A DNA stretch of 64,000 bases from Paenibacillus thalictri. Its GTDB lineage: Bacteria; Bacillota; Bacilli; Paenibacillales; NBRC-103111. Below the pieces are notes generated by a model. It made no database searches, was not told the DNA's origin, and worked only from the letters and a program-made list of their open reading frames with translations. The position numbers were made by a program, and so were the translations under genes. The stretch covers positions 1 through 64,000 of the forward strand of contig NZ_SIRE01000001.1 in assembly GCF_004307995.1 (NCBI RefSeq). The letters are read 5' to 3'. This document shows, piece by piece, positions 46,253 to 54,718 of the stretch (positions are counted from its first letter, which is position 1; every line of letters starts with the position of its first letter).

Positions 46253-47116
46253 ATGGACGAACCGGAATATATTCTCATGGAGCTGCCGCCGCTGCCTTAT
46301 TACATCACGACAGGCCTGACCACTTACAAGCCGGGAGAGCAGCATCCGAGCCGCCGAAACCTCGGCGTGTTCGACCTGCTTTGGGTCGTCAAAGGGGTAT
46401 TGTACATGGGGGAGGATGAACGGCAGTGGGAAGTCACGCAAGGCCAAACTTTGCTGCTGCTGCCGGACCGGTTTCATTATCCGGTTAAGCCTTGCGCTGA
46501 GGAAACGATCTTTTATTGGGTTCATTTCGACTTTGCAGGCAGCTGGTCGCAGCAATCCGGCAGAAACGCCGGTGCCGTCTCGCCGGTAAGGCAGACATGG
46601 GCGAATCCGTACACGCTGGGGGTTTCGCAGCATGCCACGCCTCCCGAATTCGCCATGGCTGAAAGTTTGCTGCGCCAATTGCACGCAAGTTCCGGCCGTC
46701 CGCAGCCGGCTGTTTATTGGAACGAGCAGCAGCTGTTTATGGAACTGCTGCGGCTGATCGAAGATACAAATGCCGGAAGCGACGCCTCCCCCGCGCTGAA
46801 GTTAGCCGAAAAAACGGAAGCTTACTTGCGGCAGCATTATCAGACCGACGTGACAAACGGCTCCGTGGCCGAAGCGCTGCATTTTCACCCGAACTATATC
46901 GTCCGGTGTATGAAGGAGATCTACGGCTGCACGCCGATGGAATATTTGCACGAATACCGGCTGGAACAAGCCAAGCTGCTGCTGATCAAGACGGAGTGGC
47001 CCGTAGCGCAGATCGCCGAACATGTCGGCTTCGCAAACGCCCCGTATTTCTCCAACTGCTTCAGGCAGTATGCAGGGACCTCGCCGATGCGTTTCCGCAA
47101 GCAGTATGCGCCGTAA
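46253..47116 (+). CDS. AraC family regulator with cupin domain
   Basis: A 287-residue soluble regulator. The N-terminal part (GVFDLLWVVKGVLYMGEDER, LLLLPDRFHYPVKP) is a sugar-binding cupin. The C-terminal AraC domain includes VTNGSVAEALHFHPNYIVRC and PVAQIAEHVGFANAPYFSNC, ending TSPMRFRKQYAP. GAGAGG lies 7 nt before the ATG. Divergent from the GH127 gene across 140 bp, so GH127 is the likely target. It is followed by a large nested inverted repeat. Confidence 0.87.
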   Translation: MDEPEYILMELPPLPYYITTGLTTYKPGEQHPSRRNLGVFDLLWVVKGVLYMGEDERQWEVTQGQTLLLLPDRFHYPVKPCAEETIFYWVHFDFAGSWSQQSGRNAGAVSPVRQTWANPYTLGVSQHATPPEFAMAESLLRQLHASSGRPQPAVYWNEQQLFMELLRLIEDTNAGSDASPALKLAEKTEAYLRQHYQTDVTNGSVAEALHFHPNYIVRCMKEIYGCTPMEYLHEYRLEQAKLLLIKTEWPVAQIAEHVGFANAPYFSNCFRQYAGTSPMRFRKQYAP

Positions 47117-47401
47117 AAATTCTTGGTACTTAGGGTTACTTTTAGCTCGGTGGTTGGGAACGAGTGTGGGACTCCAACCGCCAATTACAATCATGGCCCT
47201 GGGAATTAAGCAAAGTGGGCGGGCCATGATTGTAAAAGCGGCCGCTTCGCTTTTCCGCCCCACACTCGTTCCTCGTTCCATTTTCGAGCCCATCCGTTAC
47301 TTAACTAAGCGGATATTCAATGCTATGGGCCACTTTGTCAAACTCAGTGTCCATTTTTCCTCTGCAGCTTATCATCGCTCAAAATATGTTTCGTTACCCT
47401 C
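47117..47401. other. Intergenic region with nested inverted repeat
   Basis: No gene is supported. The region is dominated by the inverted repeat structure at 47157-47272. It is bounded downstream by the terminator of the minus-strand dehydrogenase gene. Confidence 0.6.
47157..47272. repeat. 116-bp nested inverted repeat
   Basis: The outer arms GGAACGAGTGTGGG (47157-47170) and CCCACACTCGTTCC (47259-47272) match perfectly over 14 bp. The inner arms TTACAATCATGGCCC (47185-47199) and GGGCCATGATTGTAA (47221-47235) match perfectly over 15 bp around a 21-nt loop. AAGCGGCCGCTT (47234-47245) is a further palindrome. No T tail follows. It could be a MITE-like remnant, a structured RNA or the AraC gene terminator. 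Confidence 0.7.
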
Positions 47402-47431
47402 AAAAACGGCCTGCCATTCCGGCAGGCCGTT
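47402..47431 (-). terminator. Terminator of the dehydrogenase gene
   Basis: AACGGCCTGCC (47405-47415) pairs perfectly with GGCAGGCCGTT (47421-47431). The minus-strand tail is TTTTTG. It lies about 33 nt after the 2-hydroxyacid dehydrogenase stop. Confidence 0.88.
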
Positions 47432-47464
47432 ATATGCATTTCTCTTAGTGATGGCCAACTACTT

Positions 47465-48433
47465 CTACACGCGAAGCAGGTTCTCCGGGTCTTTCCCGGC
47501 AAATACGTCTAAAATCGCCTGCGCGGTAGCCAATCCGACAAGGTGGTACGTCTCATACGTCTCCGCAGCCGTGTGCGGCGTGCTCACCAGATTATCGTTT
47601 TGAAACAATGGATTGTCTGCGGCTACTGGCTCGTGCTCGTACACATCAATGGCCGCCCCGGCAATGACCCCACCCTGCAAAGCCCGGTGAAGCGCCGCTT
47701 CATCAACCAGCGCGCCCCTTGCCGTATTGACGAAGTATGCGGTCCGCTTCATCAACGCAAACTGTTCATCGCTCATCATGTGATACGTCAGTTTGTTGCT
47801 GGGTAGATGCATGCTGACGACATCGCTTTGCGCAAGCACTTCCTCATTGCTCGAAACGAGTTCAACACCCAATTCTTTAGCCAGAGTCGCATTCGGCTCG
47901 ATGTCGTAAGCGATGATGCGGACCTCGAATCCGGACAGCTTTTTGGCGACCATCCGAGCAATGTTGCCGAAACCCAGCAAACCGACCGTTTTGCCCCGTA
48001 GTTCCATGCCGACATAACGGTCCCAATAGCCCCTTCGCGCCGACTGGTGCAACGAAGGGATGTTTCTCGCTACGGATAATATAAGCCCGACGGTTAATTC
48101 GGCAACCGCGTTGGCGTTGATTCCCGGCACATTGCTAACCTTGATACCGTACTCTTGGGCTTTGGCAAGATCGACATTATCAATGCCCACGCCAAAGCGG
48201 GCAATCGCTTTCAATTTAGGTGCGAGTCGAAACACCGCTTCGTCCCACGTGTCCACACCGGCAACAACGCCGTCGATGTCGGTCACCAAATCTTTCAGTT
48301 CCTCAAACGTATGCGGGCGTCCCAGCTTGTTTTCAATGACCTCGACCCCGTGTTCCTCCAATAATCGTTTAGCCGCTGCACAAAGCCTGGAATAGTTGGT
48401 AGCCGTAACAAGTACTTTTTTGACGGTGGACAT
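47465..48433 (-). CDS. D-isomer 2-hydroxyacid dehydrogenase
   Basis: A 322-residue NAD-dependent dehydrogenase related to phosphoglycerate dehydrogenase. ARFGVGIDNVDL and LLGFGNIARMVAKKL form the substrate edge and the GxGxxA-type nucleotide loop. VNTARGALVDE (Arg), VYEHEP (Glu) and VSTPHTAAET (His) are the catalytic triad. Length fits the short forms without an ACT regulatory domain. The ATG at 48433 has GGAGG about 9 nt upstream. A CcpA-like cre site lies ~40 bp upstream, consistent with carbon-catabolite control. It may reduce or oxidise a keto-acid from sugar breakdown; biosynthetic SerA function seems less likely here. Confidence 0.87.
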   Translation of the reverse strand: MSTVKKVLVTATNYSRLCAAAKRLLEEHGVEVIENKLGRPHTFEELKDLVTDIDGVVAGVDTWDEAVFRLAPKLKAIARFGVGIDNVDLAKAQEYGIKVSNVPGINANAVAELTVGLILSVARNIPSLHQSARRGYWDRYVGMELRGKTVGLLGFGNIARMVAKKLSGFEVRIIAYDIEPNATLAKELGVELVSSNEEVLAQSDVVSMHLPSNKLTYHMMSDEQFALMKRTAYFVNTARGALVDEAALHRALQGGVIAGAAIDVYEHEPVAADNPLFQNDNLVSTPHTAAETYETYHLVGLATAQAILDVFAGKDPENLLRV

Positions 48434-48469
48434 GAACAAACTCCTCCTATGGGCGGTAGATTTTTATCA

Positions 48470-48483
48470 TGTTAGCGCTTACT
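48470..48483. promoter_or_regulatory. Candidate cre (CcpA) site
   Basis: TGTTAGCGCTTACT fits the catabolite-responsive consensus TGWAANCGNTNNCW at all but one position. It lies upstream of the dehydrogenase gene, in the region divergent to the VanZ-like gene. Confidence 0.5.
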
Positions 48484-48537
48484 TTTTATGATTCACTCAA
48501 ACCTTAAATATTTCTTTTATCATCATCTCACCTTCGG

Positions 48538-48637
48538 TATAATATGTAAATAATGGTAAGTGGTCTAATTTTCTAGGAGTGAGGTTATATTTTAGTGTCT
48601 TGGAATTTTTAATATCTTGAAATTTTTTAATATCTTG
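48538..48637 (+). promoter_or_regulatory. VanZ-like gene leader with AT-rich repeats
   Basis: A TATAAT box (48538-48543) has only a weak -35 (TTTTAT, 17-bp spacer). The ~100-nt leader contains three CTTG-ended direct repeats ending at 48602, 48619 and 48637. The last two share TTTAATATCTTG. Function unknown. Confidence 0.4.
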
Positions 48638-48655
48638 TAATTAACGGGGGCAGCG

Positions 48656-49177
48656 ATGAATTTGAAACTTATTTATAGATGGATTCCGGCAATTATTAGT
48701 ATGGATATCATTTTTTATTTATCCTCACAGACCTACCATCAACAAGACATTCGTCCTAAGCTTCAAGAATTTCTCCCCGACAAACAACAGATAATAAACA
48801 CTTTCTCAGGGGTAAGCTTCAATTATGGAAGTAGTCATATAGGAATTAATAACCTGGGAGTATATGGATTCATTGAATTTTTCATTCGAAAAACCGCCCA
48901 TTTCTCTATATATTTTATACTCGCCATATGTGTTGCTTTTGCGTTGCAGAGCAAGAGTAAACTGAGGATTTCGTTGTATACCGTAGTTTTTTGTTTCTTG
49001 TATGCCTGCTCTGACGAATTTCATCAGAGCATAACTGGAGACAGGACCCCTCTGTTCTCCGATGTCATAGTTGATACAATCGGTTCCGTATTCGGTTTAA
49101 TCTTATTCCTTATTATTTTTGTTACATTGCAGCGCCGAAAACGCGCTCATAGATCATTAAAATCCACCCTGGGATAA
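48656..49177 (+). CDS. VanZ-like membrane protein
   Basis: A 173-residue protein of the VanZ-like family. Hydrophobic segments lie near residues 9-20, 77-97, 105-120 and 145-160. The family hallmarks KTAHFSIYFILAIC, SDEFHQSITGDR and DVIVDTIGSVFG are present. Members contribute to low-level glycopeptide resistance or have unknown envelope roles. GGGGGC precedes the ATG. It is clearly more AT-rich than its neighbours and is the only gene here with no link to sugar use, so it may have a different origin. It ends 10 nt before the convergent AraC gene. Confidence 0.8.
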   Translation: MNLKLIYRWIPAIISMDIIFYLSSQTYHQQDIRPKLQEFLPDKQQIINTFSGVSFNYGSSHIGINNLGVYGFIEFFIRKTAHFSIYFILAICVAFALQSKSKLRISLYTVVFCFLYACSDEFHQSITGDRTPLFSDVIVDTIGSVFGLILFLIIFVTLQRRKRAHRSLKSTLG

Positions 49178-49187
49178 ACCCGGCTTC

Positions 49188-51497
49188 TCAAACCTCACTC
49201 CGACTTCGCAAATTCGCAGGCTTACCATACAACTTGCGGTATTCCCCCGGCGTGACCCCTTCGTACGTCTTGAATTTTCGCACAAAATTGGGCAAATCGA
49301 TGTATCCGCAATGCTGCACGATGTCTTTGATCGGCTCCGACGTTTCGGTAAGCAGCCGTTTTACTTCCTGCATTCTTAATTCCGTAACGTAATCGATAAA
49401 GGTGGAGCCGACCTGCTCGCGAAACATTTTGACGATATGCGACACGGAGACGCCGCATTGCTCGGCTACGAGGTCCAGGCTTAAGCCCGCATTCCGGTAG
49501 GACTGATTTACATAAGAAATCATCCGCTCCACCAGTTCTTCATGACGGGTTTCCTTCATTTTTTCCACCATGCCGCACACGTCGTCGATTAAGCGGCGCA
49601 GCATAAGCTCCAGCTCCTCCAGCGTCTGAAAGGCCATCAGGTTCCCCAGCTCGCTGACAAAAGCGTGCTTATCCAGCGCTTTGACCGCTTTGATAAAGCT
49701 GTTGACGATGTCAAAGCACACATACCGCAGCATGAGCAGCGACGGGCTGCGATCGGTAAGCGCGGCCATAATTGCATCCAGATTCTCGTAAGCGACCGCT
49801 CGGTCACCCTGCCTTAAGCTTTGCAGCAGGCGGATTTGCTCCTCAATCGGGTACCAGTGCTCATGCTCGCTGTCGGCTTTTAACTCGCCGAATTGATGGC
49901 AGCCCTCCTGCCCTGTCACCAGCGCATGCTCCAAGCTAGCCGAAGCTTCGACATAAGAGCGGTTAATGTGAAGCGGGTCGGCCACCGCCGAACCGATCGC
50001 CACGATTGGCGTGACATCCAGATGCTCACGGATCCGCTGGACCAGCCATTGCCCTTGGGCACGCTGCATATCTTCCTGCGATTCGTGCGCGTCGGCGTTA
50101 ACGATCGCCGCAATCCACCGCTCATCCGCCGGCTCCACGCCGTAGACATGCGCATTGCCCTGCAAATATTGCAGCAGCTCCAATAATTGCTCTTTCAAAT
50201 GCGGTGTAAGACGCGACGGTTCTTTAAACGTAATCGTAACGACGTAAAACATCGGATGCACAAAACGCAGCTTCAAATCGTCCTGCCAATAAATCAGCTC
50301 ATCGTGGGTATCCAGCTTGCCGTTAAGCAGTTTAAGCAGCAGCTGTTCGCGGATCGCCTCATGGTGCATATCGACCCGCTCCTGCAGCTTTTTGCTCGTG
50401 TGTATAGCCGTCTTGGCGACGGTGCCGATTACTTCAAAGCCGCTTTTGGCGGAGAGACCGCCGTCCTGCGCATCTTTCCCGGACAGCTGCAAATCGCGGT
50501 GCAAATGCTCGGCCAGCTTGCGGATCGGCCTGTAATTAAACGCGGCCAGCAGGAAGGCGCTTCCCGCCACAATCACAATGACCACCGTCAGCAAAGAAAA
50601 CAGCAAGGTGCGAAGTTCAAACACACGGGTCAAAAATTCCGAATTCGGAATGGCGACTCCGTAACTCCAGCCGGTCGTATCCGACCGGTTTAATACGACG
50701 GAATACGAGGTGCCGTTCTGCTGAGAGGAATAAACGCCGGTTTGCGTGAAACCGTCGATCAATTTGACGATATCCAGCTTTTTGGTCGTGCGGTTGGCGG
50801 CGGAAGCGATTTGCTCCCCTTTTTCGTTAAGAATGAAGGTTTCGCCCTGCAGGCCGCTGAACATCTCCTCAACAAAGGAGTTCAGCATCGATTCGCGCAC
50901 TACGAAAAGAACTGTGCCCTTGGAAATATTTTCGCTGGACAAAATCGGGTATATAAACGCCACCATTCGTTGGCCCGGGCTGCCCATATTAAACTTGAAC
51001 ACATCTGCCCGCTGCGTATCGTCCAAGGCGTGCCGCATCCGGTCGCGGTCACCGGGCTCAAGCTTATAGAAGTACTGCTCGAATGTAAAATACGAATACA
51101 TGCCGGACGAGGCATAAATGAAATTTTGATTTTTGTAGGCCAGAAAAACGTCGTCGACCATCGAATTGTTGGCCTTGTATTTGCTGAGCTGGCGCACCGC
51201 GTCCACGCGCATAAAAGCGTCTGACGCCAGATTGGTCGGCGAAATGCCGGGATCGTCGGCGATTCTTGCAGCCATTTCCGACATCTCTTTCAGCCGCAAG
51301 TCAAGCATCTTGCGGATCAGGTTGAGCTTGCCGAGGTTGGCCTGCTCCACTTCTTCCTGCAGGCTGCCTGCAGCGCTCCCGTACATCAGCCCGCTGAGCA
51401 GCATAATCGGGATGGCGCAGATGAGAATAAACGAAATCAAATAACGGTAAAACAACGGATCTTTGTTGCCCATCATATTAAACGTTTTCATCTTCAA
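49188..51497 (-). CDS. Membrane-anchored AraC family regulator
   Basis: A 769-residue regulator. The first membrane segment spans about residues 18-41 (YLISFILICAIPIMLLSGLM), an extracellular sensor follows, and the second segment lies near 296-318. The C-terminal AraC domain contains LSLDLVAEQCGVSVSHIVKM and PIKDIVQHCGYIDLPNFVRK, ending GVTPGEYRKLYGKP. The likely start is TTG at 51497, about 10 nt after AAGGAGG; ATG at 51491 is the alternative. It is separated from the sulfatase-transporter operon above it by a hairpin. It is the best candidate for the protein that binds the repeated elements at 58.4, 60.2 and 63.1 kb. Confidence 0.87.
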   Translation of the reverse strand: MKMKTFNMMGNKDPLFYRYLISFILICAIPIMLLSGLMYGSAAGSLQEEVEQANLGKLNLIRKMLDLRLKEMSEMAARIADDPGISPTNLASDAFMRVDAVRQLSKYKANNSMVDDVFLAYKNQNFIYASSGMYSYFTFEQYFYKLEPGDRDRMRHALDDTQRADVFKFNMGSPGQRMVAFIYPILSSENISKGTVLFVVRESMLNSFVEEMFSGLQGETFILNEKGEQIASAANRTTKKLDIVKLIDGFTQTGVYSSQQNGTSYSVVLNRSDTTGWSYGVAIPNSEFLTRVFELRTLLFSLLTVVIVIVAGSAFLLAAFNYRPIRKLAEHLHRDLQLSGKDAQDGGLSAKSGFEVIGTVAKTAIHTSKKLQERVDMHHEAIREQLLLKLLNGKLDTHDELIYWQDDLKLRFVHPMFYVVTITFKEPSRLTPHLKEQLLELLQYLQGNAHVYGVEPADERWIAAIVNADAHESQEDMQRAQGQWLVQRIREHLDVTPIVAIGSAVADPLHINRSYVEASASLEHALVTGQEGCHQFGELKADSEHEHWYPIEEQIRLLQSLRQGDRAVAYENLDAIMAALTDRSPSLLMLRYVCFDIVNSFIKAVKALDKHAFVSELGNLMAFQTLEELELMLRRLIDDVCGMVEKMKETRHEELVERMISYVNQSYRNAGLSLDLVAEQCGVSVSHIVKMFREQVGSTFIDYVTELRMQEVKRLLTETSEPIKDIVQHCGYIDLPNFVRKFKTYEGVTPGEYRKLYGKPANLRSRSEV

Positions 51498-51537
51498 AAG
51501 GAGCCCCCTCCTTTATTTACCGGAATGAAGCAAAATC

Positions 51538-51559
51538 ACCCACCGTTAAAACGGTGGGT
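51538..51559 (-). terminator. Hairpin after the 58.3-51.6 kb operon
   Basis: ACCCACCGTT (51538-51547) pairs with AACGGTGGGT (51550-51559). The minus-strand tail GATTTTGC is moderately T-rich. It lies ~55 nt past the sulfatase stop. Its sequence and the CCC/GGG hairpin beside it also resemble the end of an IS200/IS605-type element. Confidence 0.6.
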
Positions 51560-51611
51560 TCCCAGATATTTCGGGTATGAATCATTTTTTAAGTGTAACA
51601 TGATCCTTCAG

Positions 51612-53084
51612 CTATGCCAACAGCTTCGGCATGAAATGATCGATAATCGCTTTGCGCAGCCGGGCGAGCGGAGCCGCGTACTCCGGTTTTTCGACGATAT
51701 TTTCGTATTCGTGCGGGTCGTTGCTTAAGTCAAACATCTCCGCGTAAGCGAGGCCGTCCTTTTGGGTTTGCACATATTTGAGCGTCCCGTCGCTGACCGC
51801 GATAAAACCTTCTCCTTCGGCAAACACGTACCGGTGGCCGCCATCCCGCATGGACTGCAGGAAGTCCCTGCCGTCGCCGGGAACTTCCGGCAATCCGGCC
51901 GCGGCAAGGCAGGTGGCCATAATGTCGGTCAGCATCACCCGCGCATCCGTCACGACGCCATGCAGCTCGGCGGTCTCCGCCGCGCCCCCCGTCTCCGGAT
52001 AACGGACAAGCAGCGGCACGTTCCAGACGTCCTCGTACATGCAGTCGTTTTTGCCCCAAATTCCGTGGTTGCCCAACATCTCGCCGTGATCGGCGGTAAA
52101 AATGACCAGCACGTTGCCGCCAAACTTCCGCTCGGCCGCTTGCACGATTTGGCCCACATAATCGTCGATTTGCGCCATATTGGCGTAATAGTTGCGCCTG
52201 AGCTCATGCCAGTACGCTTCGGTGTAATTTTTGCATGCACGCTCCGGTGCGGCCCCCGCGCCGTCGATGTTGCCGGGCCCGTGCATGCTGCGGTAGTGAA
52301 TGCGCTGCGGATCGTCAAGTTCACCATCGCGCACCCGCCGCGGCTCGTCTTGAGTCATGTCGACCCGGTCGTAATACGATTCCGGCGCATCAAACGGATA
52401 ATGCGGACCGCTGAACGATACCCAAGCGAACAGCGGCGTATCGGCATCGTAATTCTCAATGTAGGACAACGCCTTGCGGCCTACCCAGCTGTCGGGATGC
52501 CATTCCTCCGGCCCGGGAAACGGAAACACCTTGCTTTTGCCCTTAATATCCCACGTATCACGGCGATAGGCTTCCAAATAACCGGCGGCGTCCAGTTCCT
52601 TCGCATAATCGTCATAGAACCATACGGACACCTGCTTATCGTCCTGCAAATCCAGGTGATCGAGGCCCAGCGACATGTAATAATCGCGGAACTCGTCATA
52701 AGGGAGCGTAACGTCCGGCCGCGTCTCCTTGTAAGGCACCGGAGTGAAATGGCATTTGCCGATCAGCGCCGTTTGATAGCCGTTGCCGCCGAAAGCCTGG
52801 AACATATTCGGAATGCCGGCCGACAGCTCGCATTTGCGAAAATTGCTGTAAGCTCCGCTGTTATGCGGGAACTGTCCCGTCAGCATCGCGCAGCGCGAAG
52901 GCAGACACCAAGGACTTGCCGTATAAGCGCTGTCAAAGCGGATACCCTTCTCTCCGATTGCGTCGATATGAGGCGTATTGACGCTTCTTCCCCCGTAACA
53001 GGAAAGCGTCATCTTGCGCAGCTCGTCGGTTGTGATAAACAAAATATGAGGCCGCTGTTGCGGCTCGCGGTTCGCTTCCGTCAT
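51612..53084 (-). CDS. Sulfatase (Cys-type, cytoplasmic)
   Basis: A 490-residue sulfatase. TTDELRKMTLSCYG holds the first metal ligands (Asp20). The formylglycine site CLPSRCAMLTG starts at Cys60 with Arg64. LIGKCHFTPV carries Cys where most sulfatases have Trp in GKWH. TADHGEMLGNHGIWGKND is the second metal and substrate segment. No signal peptide. The ATG at 53084 has GGGAGA about 9 nt upstream. It is a tandem paralogue of the next gene (53145), and both end the transporter operon. The large insert (YYMSLGLDHLDLQDDKQ) is shared by the pair. Confidence 0.9.
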   Translation of the reverse strand: MTEANREPQQRPHILFITTDELRKMTLSCYGGRSVNTPHIDAIGEKGIRFDSAYTASPWCLPSRCAMLTGQFPHNSGAYSNFRKCELSAGIPNMFQAFGGNGYQTALIGKCHFTPVPYKETRPDVTLPYDEFRDYYMSLGLDHLDLQDDKQVSVWFYDDYAKELDAAGYLEAYRRDTWDIKGKSKVFPFPGPEEWHPDSWVGRKALSYIENYDADTPLFAWVSFSGPHYPFDAPESYYDRVDMTQDEPRRVRDGELDDPQRIHYRSMHGPGNIDGAGAAPERACKNYTEAYWHELRRNYYANMAQIDDYVGQIVQAAERKFGGNVLVIFTADHGEMLGNHGIWGKNDCMYEDVWNVPLLVRYPETGGAAETAELHGVVTDARVMLTDIMATCLAAAGLPEVPGDGRDFLQSMRDGGHRYVFAEGEGFIAVSDGTLKYVQTQKDGLAYAEMFDLSNDPHEYENIVEKPEYAAPLARLRKAIIDHFMPKLLA

Positions 53085-53144
53085 ATGTAGATCTCCCTTC
53101 ATGAATCATGGATCATAGTCATGTACGTTATCCGTGCTCTTAAA

Positions 53145-54566
53145 TTAAGCTAATATGTTCTGCATAAAAACTTCCGCCAGCTTGCGCTGCAGCCGGAATA
53201 GACGCGCCGCATGCTCCGGAGCCTCCACCGCATTGTCGAATTCATACGGGTCCTGCGGCAGATGAACCAGCTCGGCAAAGTTCTCGTCAGGCTTGTTCAC
53301 CTGAATATATTTGGTTTCGCCGTCGCTGATCGCGGCAAAACCTTCCCCTTCGCAAATGACGTAAGGGTGTCCGCCCTGTGCAGCAATATGTTTAAAATCG
53401 TCCCCGTCAGAGACTACCGGCGGCAGCTGCGCAGCCTTCAGGCATGTCGGCATAATGTCGACCAGCATCACCTTCTCGTCTAAGCGCACGTGCTCCTTCT
53501 CTCCTGGATACTGCACCAGCAGCGGCACGTTCCAGACGTCCTCGTAGGCGCAGTTGTTTTTGCCCCAGATGCCGTGGTGGCCTAGCATTTCTCCGTGGTC
53601 CGCGGTGAAAATGATCAGGACGTTGTCCCCGAAACGGGCCTTCACGGCGTCCAGAATGCAGCCGATATATTCGTCGATCTGCACGATGTTGGCGAAATAA
53701 TTCCGGGTCAGCGTGTCCCAGTACTCGTCGGAAAAGTTTTTGCAGGCCCGATCCGGGGCCGCCGCCGATCCGTCGATCCGGCCCGGCCCGTGGTAGCTGG
53801 TGTGATGAATCCGGCTCTCCGGATCGAATTCGCCCTGCTTCACATGCCGCGGCTGCGCGCGGCTCATATCCACCTTGTCGTAATAATCGGCCGGGGCATC
53901 AAACGGATAATGCGGACCGCTGAACGATACCCAGGTGAACAACGGCTCCTGCCCGTCGTAAGAAGCGATATATTCCGCCGCCTTGCGGCCTACCCAGCTG
54001 TCGGGATGCCATTCCTTGGGCAGCGGGGACGGATACACCTTCTGCGTTTCCTTGTTCCAAGCCGCGTCGCGGTAAGCCTGCAAATGGCCATGCGCTTCCA
54101 GCTCCTTGCTGTAATCGTCGTAATGCCATGCCGACACCAGCTTGCCGTCCTGCAGACACAAATCGTCAATTCCCAGGCTCATATAATAATCGCGGTAATC
54201 GTCGTACGGCAGCGTCTTGTCTTTTCTGGTCTCCGCGTATTTCACCGGGATAAAATGGCACTTCCCGAATACGGAGGTGCGGTAACCTCCCCGCTTTAAT
54301 TCGGAGAACAAGGTAGGCACCTCTTGTCCCATCCGGCATTCGCGGAAATTGCTGTACGCGCCGTTATTATGCGGCAGCCGCCCGGTGGCGATCGCGCAAC
54401 GTGAAGGCAGGCACCACGGGCTGTTCGTATACGCCCGCTCAAACATCAGCGACTCGCCGGCAAGCCGGTCGAGATTCGGCGTGCGGATCGCTTCGTTGCC
54501 GTAACAGCTGAGGCCGTCCTTACGCAGCTCGTCTGCGGTAATAAGCACAATATGAGGCCGATTCAT
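53145..54566 (-). CDS. Sulfatase (Cys-type, cytoplasmic)
   Basis: A 473-residue sulfatase, tandem paralogue of the gene at 51612. The metal motif ITADELRKDGLSCYG has Asp12. The formylglycine site CLPSRCAIATG starts at Cys52 with Arg56. VFGKCHFIPV again has GKCH instead of GKWH. TADHGEMLGHHGIWGKNN follows. No export signal. AGGAG lies 12 nt before the ATG. A dispersed GC hairpin repeat and a stem-loop separate it from the binding-protein gene upstream. Confidence 0.9.
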   Translation of the reverse strand: MNRPHIVLITADELRKDGLSCYGNEAIRTPNLDRLAGESLMFERAYTNSPWCLPSRCAIATGRLPHNNGAYSNFRECRMGQEVPTLFSELKRGGYRTSVFGKCHFIPVKYAETRKDKTLPYDDYRDYYMSLGIDDLCLQDGKLVSAWHYDDYSKELEAHGHLQAYRDAAWNKETQKVYPSPLPKEWHPDSWVGRKAAEYIASYDGQEPLFTWVSFSGPHYPFDAPADYYDKVDMSRAQPRHVKQGEFDPESRIHHTSYHGPGRIDGSAAAPDRACKNFSDEYWDTLTRNYFANIVQIDEYIGCILDAVKARFGDNVLIIFTADHGEMLGHHGIWGKNNCAYEDVWNVPLLVQYPGEKEHVRLDEKVMLVDIMPTCLKAAQLPPVVSDGDDFKHIAAQGGHPYVICEGEGFAAISDGETKYIQVNKPDENFAELVHLPQDPYEFDNAVEAPEHAARLFRLQRKLAEVFMQNILA

Positions 54567-54589
54567 CGGTTAGACCAGCTCCTTTTATT

Positions 54590-54650
54590 TTTCAACGCGC
54601 GCAAATTCCAGGCGTGCGTTGCGGCGCTGCATGGCGGGTGTCGCTCGAAC
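54590..54650 (-). repeat. Dispersed GC hairpin repeat, copy 2
   Basis: CAACGCGCG (54593-54601) and CGTGCGTTG (54613-54621) form a 9-bp stem, one pair being a wobble, with an 11-nt loop. This is the same geometry as the copy at 17142-17170. On the minus strand the flank matches that copy for ~60 bp. It lies ~25 nt upstream of a sulfatase start codon. Confidence 0.6.
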
Positions 54651-54679
54651 CCGCCCGGGCAAATCGCAAGCAACACATG

Positions 54680-54707
54680 GAGGCCGGTGAAGTAAAACTC
54701 CGGCCCC
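54680..54707 (-). promoter_or_regulatory. Intra-operon stem-loop
   Basis: GAGGCCGG-type arm 54680-54687 pairs with CCGGCCCC (54700-54707), 12 nt past the binding-protein stop. It has no T tail, so it more likely stabilises the upstream mRNA or attenuates the sulfatases. Confidence 0.45.
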
Positions 54708-54718
54708 GCTAATAACGA

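Noticed and set aside
48595..48612. Five-codon frame (GTG TCT TGG AAT TTT TAA) after a GGAGTGAGG site, a possible leader peptide for the VanZ-like gene
   Set aside because: It is very short, AT-rich and inside repeated sequence; nothing suggests attenuation.
51762..53090. 442-codon plus-strand frame opposite a sulfatase
   Set aside because: It is antisense to a sulfatase with intact catalytic motifs; its sequence shows no family features.
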